Program-made: the position numbers and the translations under genes
Part shown: positions 62,700-64,000 of the stretch, piece after piece
Position numbering within the stretch: the stretch's first letter is position 1
Layout of the letters: every line of letters begins with the position of its first letter
The notes under the pieces: generated by a model
Seen by the model: only the letters and a program-made list of their open reading frames with translations
The model's database searches: none
What the model was told of the DNA's origin: nothing
Assembly (NCBI GenBank): GCA_964035545.1
Contig: OZ037769.1
Coordinates: forward strand, 376,001-440,000
Source of the DNA: Bugula neritina
Lineage: Eukaryota; Bryozoa; Gymnolaemata; Cheilostomatida; Bugulidae
Direction of reading: 5' to 3'
DNA length: 64,000 nucleotides

Positions 62700-63090
62700 T
62701 TTATATCAACTGCCAGATTTTCAATTTCCAACTCACCAACTTTCAACTCACTTGGGTTTACAGAAGAATCAATAAGTTAACAAAAATGCACCAGCTAGCA
62801 TACATTTTCATCTATAATTGATGTGTTGCTATTAAACTAATGCTGCATGAGGGAATAGCATATCACATTCTACCCCACAGCAGATCTCTGAATATCAATA
62901 TATCCACTATAGTATATAATTCAGCTATAATAGCTACAAATCTTTCACATGTTGTGTGTTTGATAAATTGAGCAAAATTCTACTCTTTACTGCACAAAAA
63001 TTTATGTCAACTGCCAGATTTTCAGTTTCCAACTCACCGACTTTAAACTCACTTGGGTTTCCAAAAAAATCAGTGTGTTAATATTTAATT
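62700..63090. repeat. Direct repeat pair of ~85 bp, 300 bp apart
   Basis: 62700-62785 and 63002-63087 share 'tcaactgccagattttca', 'tttccaactcacc' and 'aactcacttgggttt' in the same order, with only scattered differences. It may be a duplicated non-coding element or an interspersed repeat. The rest of 62129-63590 shows nothing else. Confidence 0.8.
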
Positions 63091-63598
63091 TATTCTGCAA
63101 CTGGTGAATGCTGCCATGGTTTATATAATTATGTAATGCATCCTTTAAAAATATAATGGGTTCAGTAAAATAGTATCTTACTGAACCCATTATATAGCAC
63201 ATATATATGTCAAATTATATGTCTATCAATTAGTATATATAATAAGCTTTGGAGAAGTATGCATGTATATATATAATTGACATATACATCTGTATAATAT
63301 GTAATATATGTGTGAACAACTGTGAATTTGTTACTCTGTAACTTTTTATTGCTTTGGTACTTAATTTTCATATTTTTGATAGAGGCACCATTCAGATAAA
63401 GGTCAACAACTTTAAATACAGACATTGCATCTATCAATTGGCAAGGAGAGGTCTTCTATAGGCAATACATAATAATTTGAGTTTTGTCTAATGAAAAATA
63501 TTATTTACAGAACTCTACCAAATTTTGAAAGTTTAATATATGTTTATTTCGAAAAAGCTTTTTGTTATTCAAGCTACAAAAATTGCGGATAAACAAGT

Positions 63599-63650
63599 TA
63601 TTATAATATATTGATACCATAATATATTATAATATATTGATACCATACTG
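63599..63650. repeat. ~24-bp tandem duplication
   Basis: 'attataatatattgatacca' occurs twice in succession. Confidence 0.8.
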
Positions 63651-63940
63651 AAAGCCCCAGGGCTATGCATGCAGTTATTCTAAGCAAAAAGCAATTTTAA
63701 AAGATACAAAATAGCAATGAATGCATAAAGCCTGATGTTGACTAATCTTTTTATGGTGAAACAGTTTAAATTTATATATAGAACAAAAACAACTGAGTAT
63801 AATAGGTACACCTAAGATAAATAAGGTAACCTCTACAACACAGAACATAAACTGAATGCATGAAACAAAAAGTGCTCATTGCCACAACAAATTTATTACA
63901 CTTTGTCAAGAGTAGTTCGAATCCAATGATTTGTTAAATG

Positions 63941-64000
63941 TGTCACACAATAGTAGTGATGACACATGTGACACATGTTGCAAATGTCACATGACACATG
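63941..64000. repeat. tgtcacatg/catgtgaca repeat cut by the window edge
   Basis: Six or more copies of the 8-9 base element 'gacacatgt' and its reverse complement crowd the last 60 bases. This suggests the start of a repeat array or palindromic element that continues past the window. Confidence 0.6.

Noticed and set aside
63910-63930. GTTCGAATCC resembling a tRNA B box
   Set aside because: Flanks do not pair as a T arm and no A box or acceptor stem lies upstream.

Overview
The window is nuclear DNA from a multicellular animal, judged by GT-AG introns in every gene, an AT-rich background full of minisatellites, and a metazoan gene set (conventional protein kinase C, Wnt10, GPI-specific phospholipase D, Ly6/uPAR-type protein). 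I cannot place the phylum. An invertebrate, perhaps a lophotrochozoan, is a guess. No bacterial, viral or transposase genes were recognised, and no tRNA or rRNA.

Layout. (1) 1041-12835, plus: a complete conventional (Ca/diacylglycerol-dependent) PKC in 15 exons, 710 residues, with a His-rich insertion in the C2 domain. (2) 12836-18296: intergenic, only small tandem repeats. (3) 18297-25264, plus: a secreted trypsin-family protease with two thrombospondin-type-1-like modules and a basic tail, 4 exons, 615 residues. (4) 26369-42713, minus: GPI-specific phospholipase D (GPLD1 family), 23 exons, 856 residues without its unresolved signal-peptide exon; its 3' end converges on the protease. (5) 43877-46779: region between the divergent phospholipase and Wnt genes. 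(6) 46780-53175, plus: Wnt10, 6 exons, 383 residues. (7) 56498-61870, plus: a GPI-anchored Ly6/uPAR-like protein with a Ser/Thr stalk; its first exon is unresolved. (8) 61871-64000: 3' flank.

The most unusual feature is a recurrent relation between tandem repeats and 5' splice sites. In three unrelated genes, on both strands, the junction of exon end and intron start has itself been tandemly duplicated, giving ladders of identical splice donors: PKC exon 4 (11 GTAAGT donors, 30-bp step, in frame), protease exon 3 (5 GTAGGT donors, 36-bp step), and three phospholipase exons (25-bp, 55-bp and 20-bp steps). Other arrays start within a few to about 50 bases of a donor. The PKC ladder lies inside the second zinc finger (C1B), and each extra step would add ten residues with two Cys and one His without breaking the frame.

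The genes have no obvious joint pathway. PKC and Wnt10 are signalling genes, and the protease is secreted. The phospholipase acts on GPI anchors and lies on the same segment as a predicted GPI-anchored protein, which may be chance.
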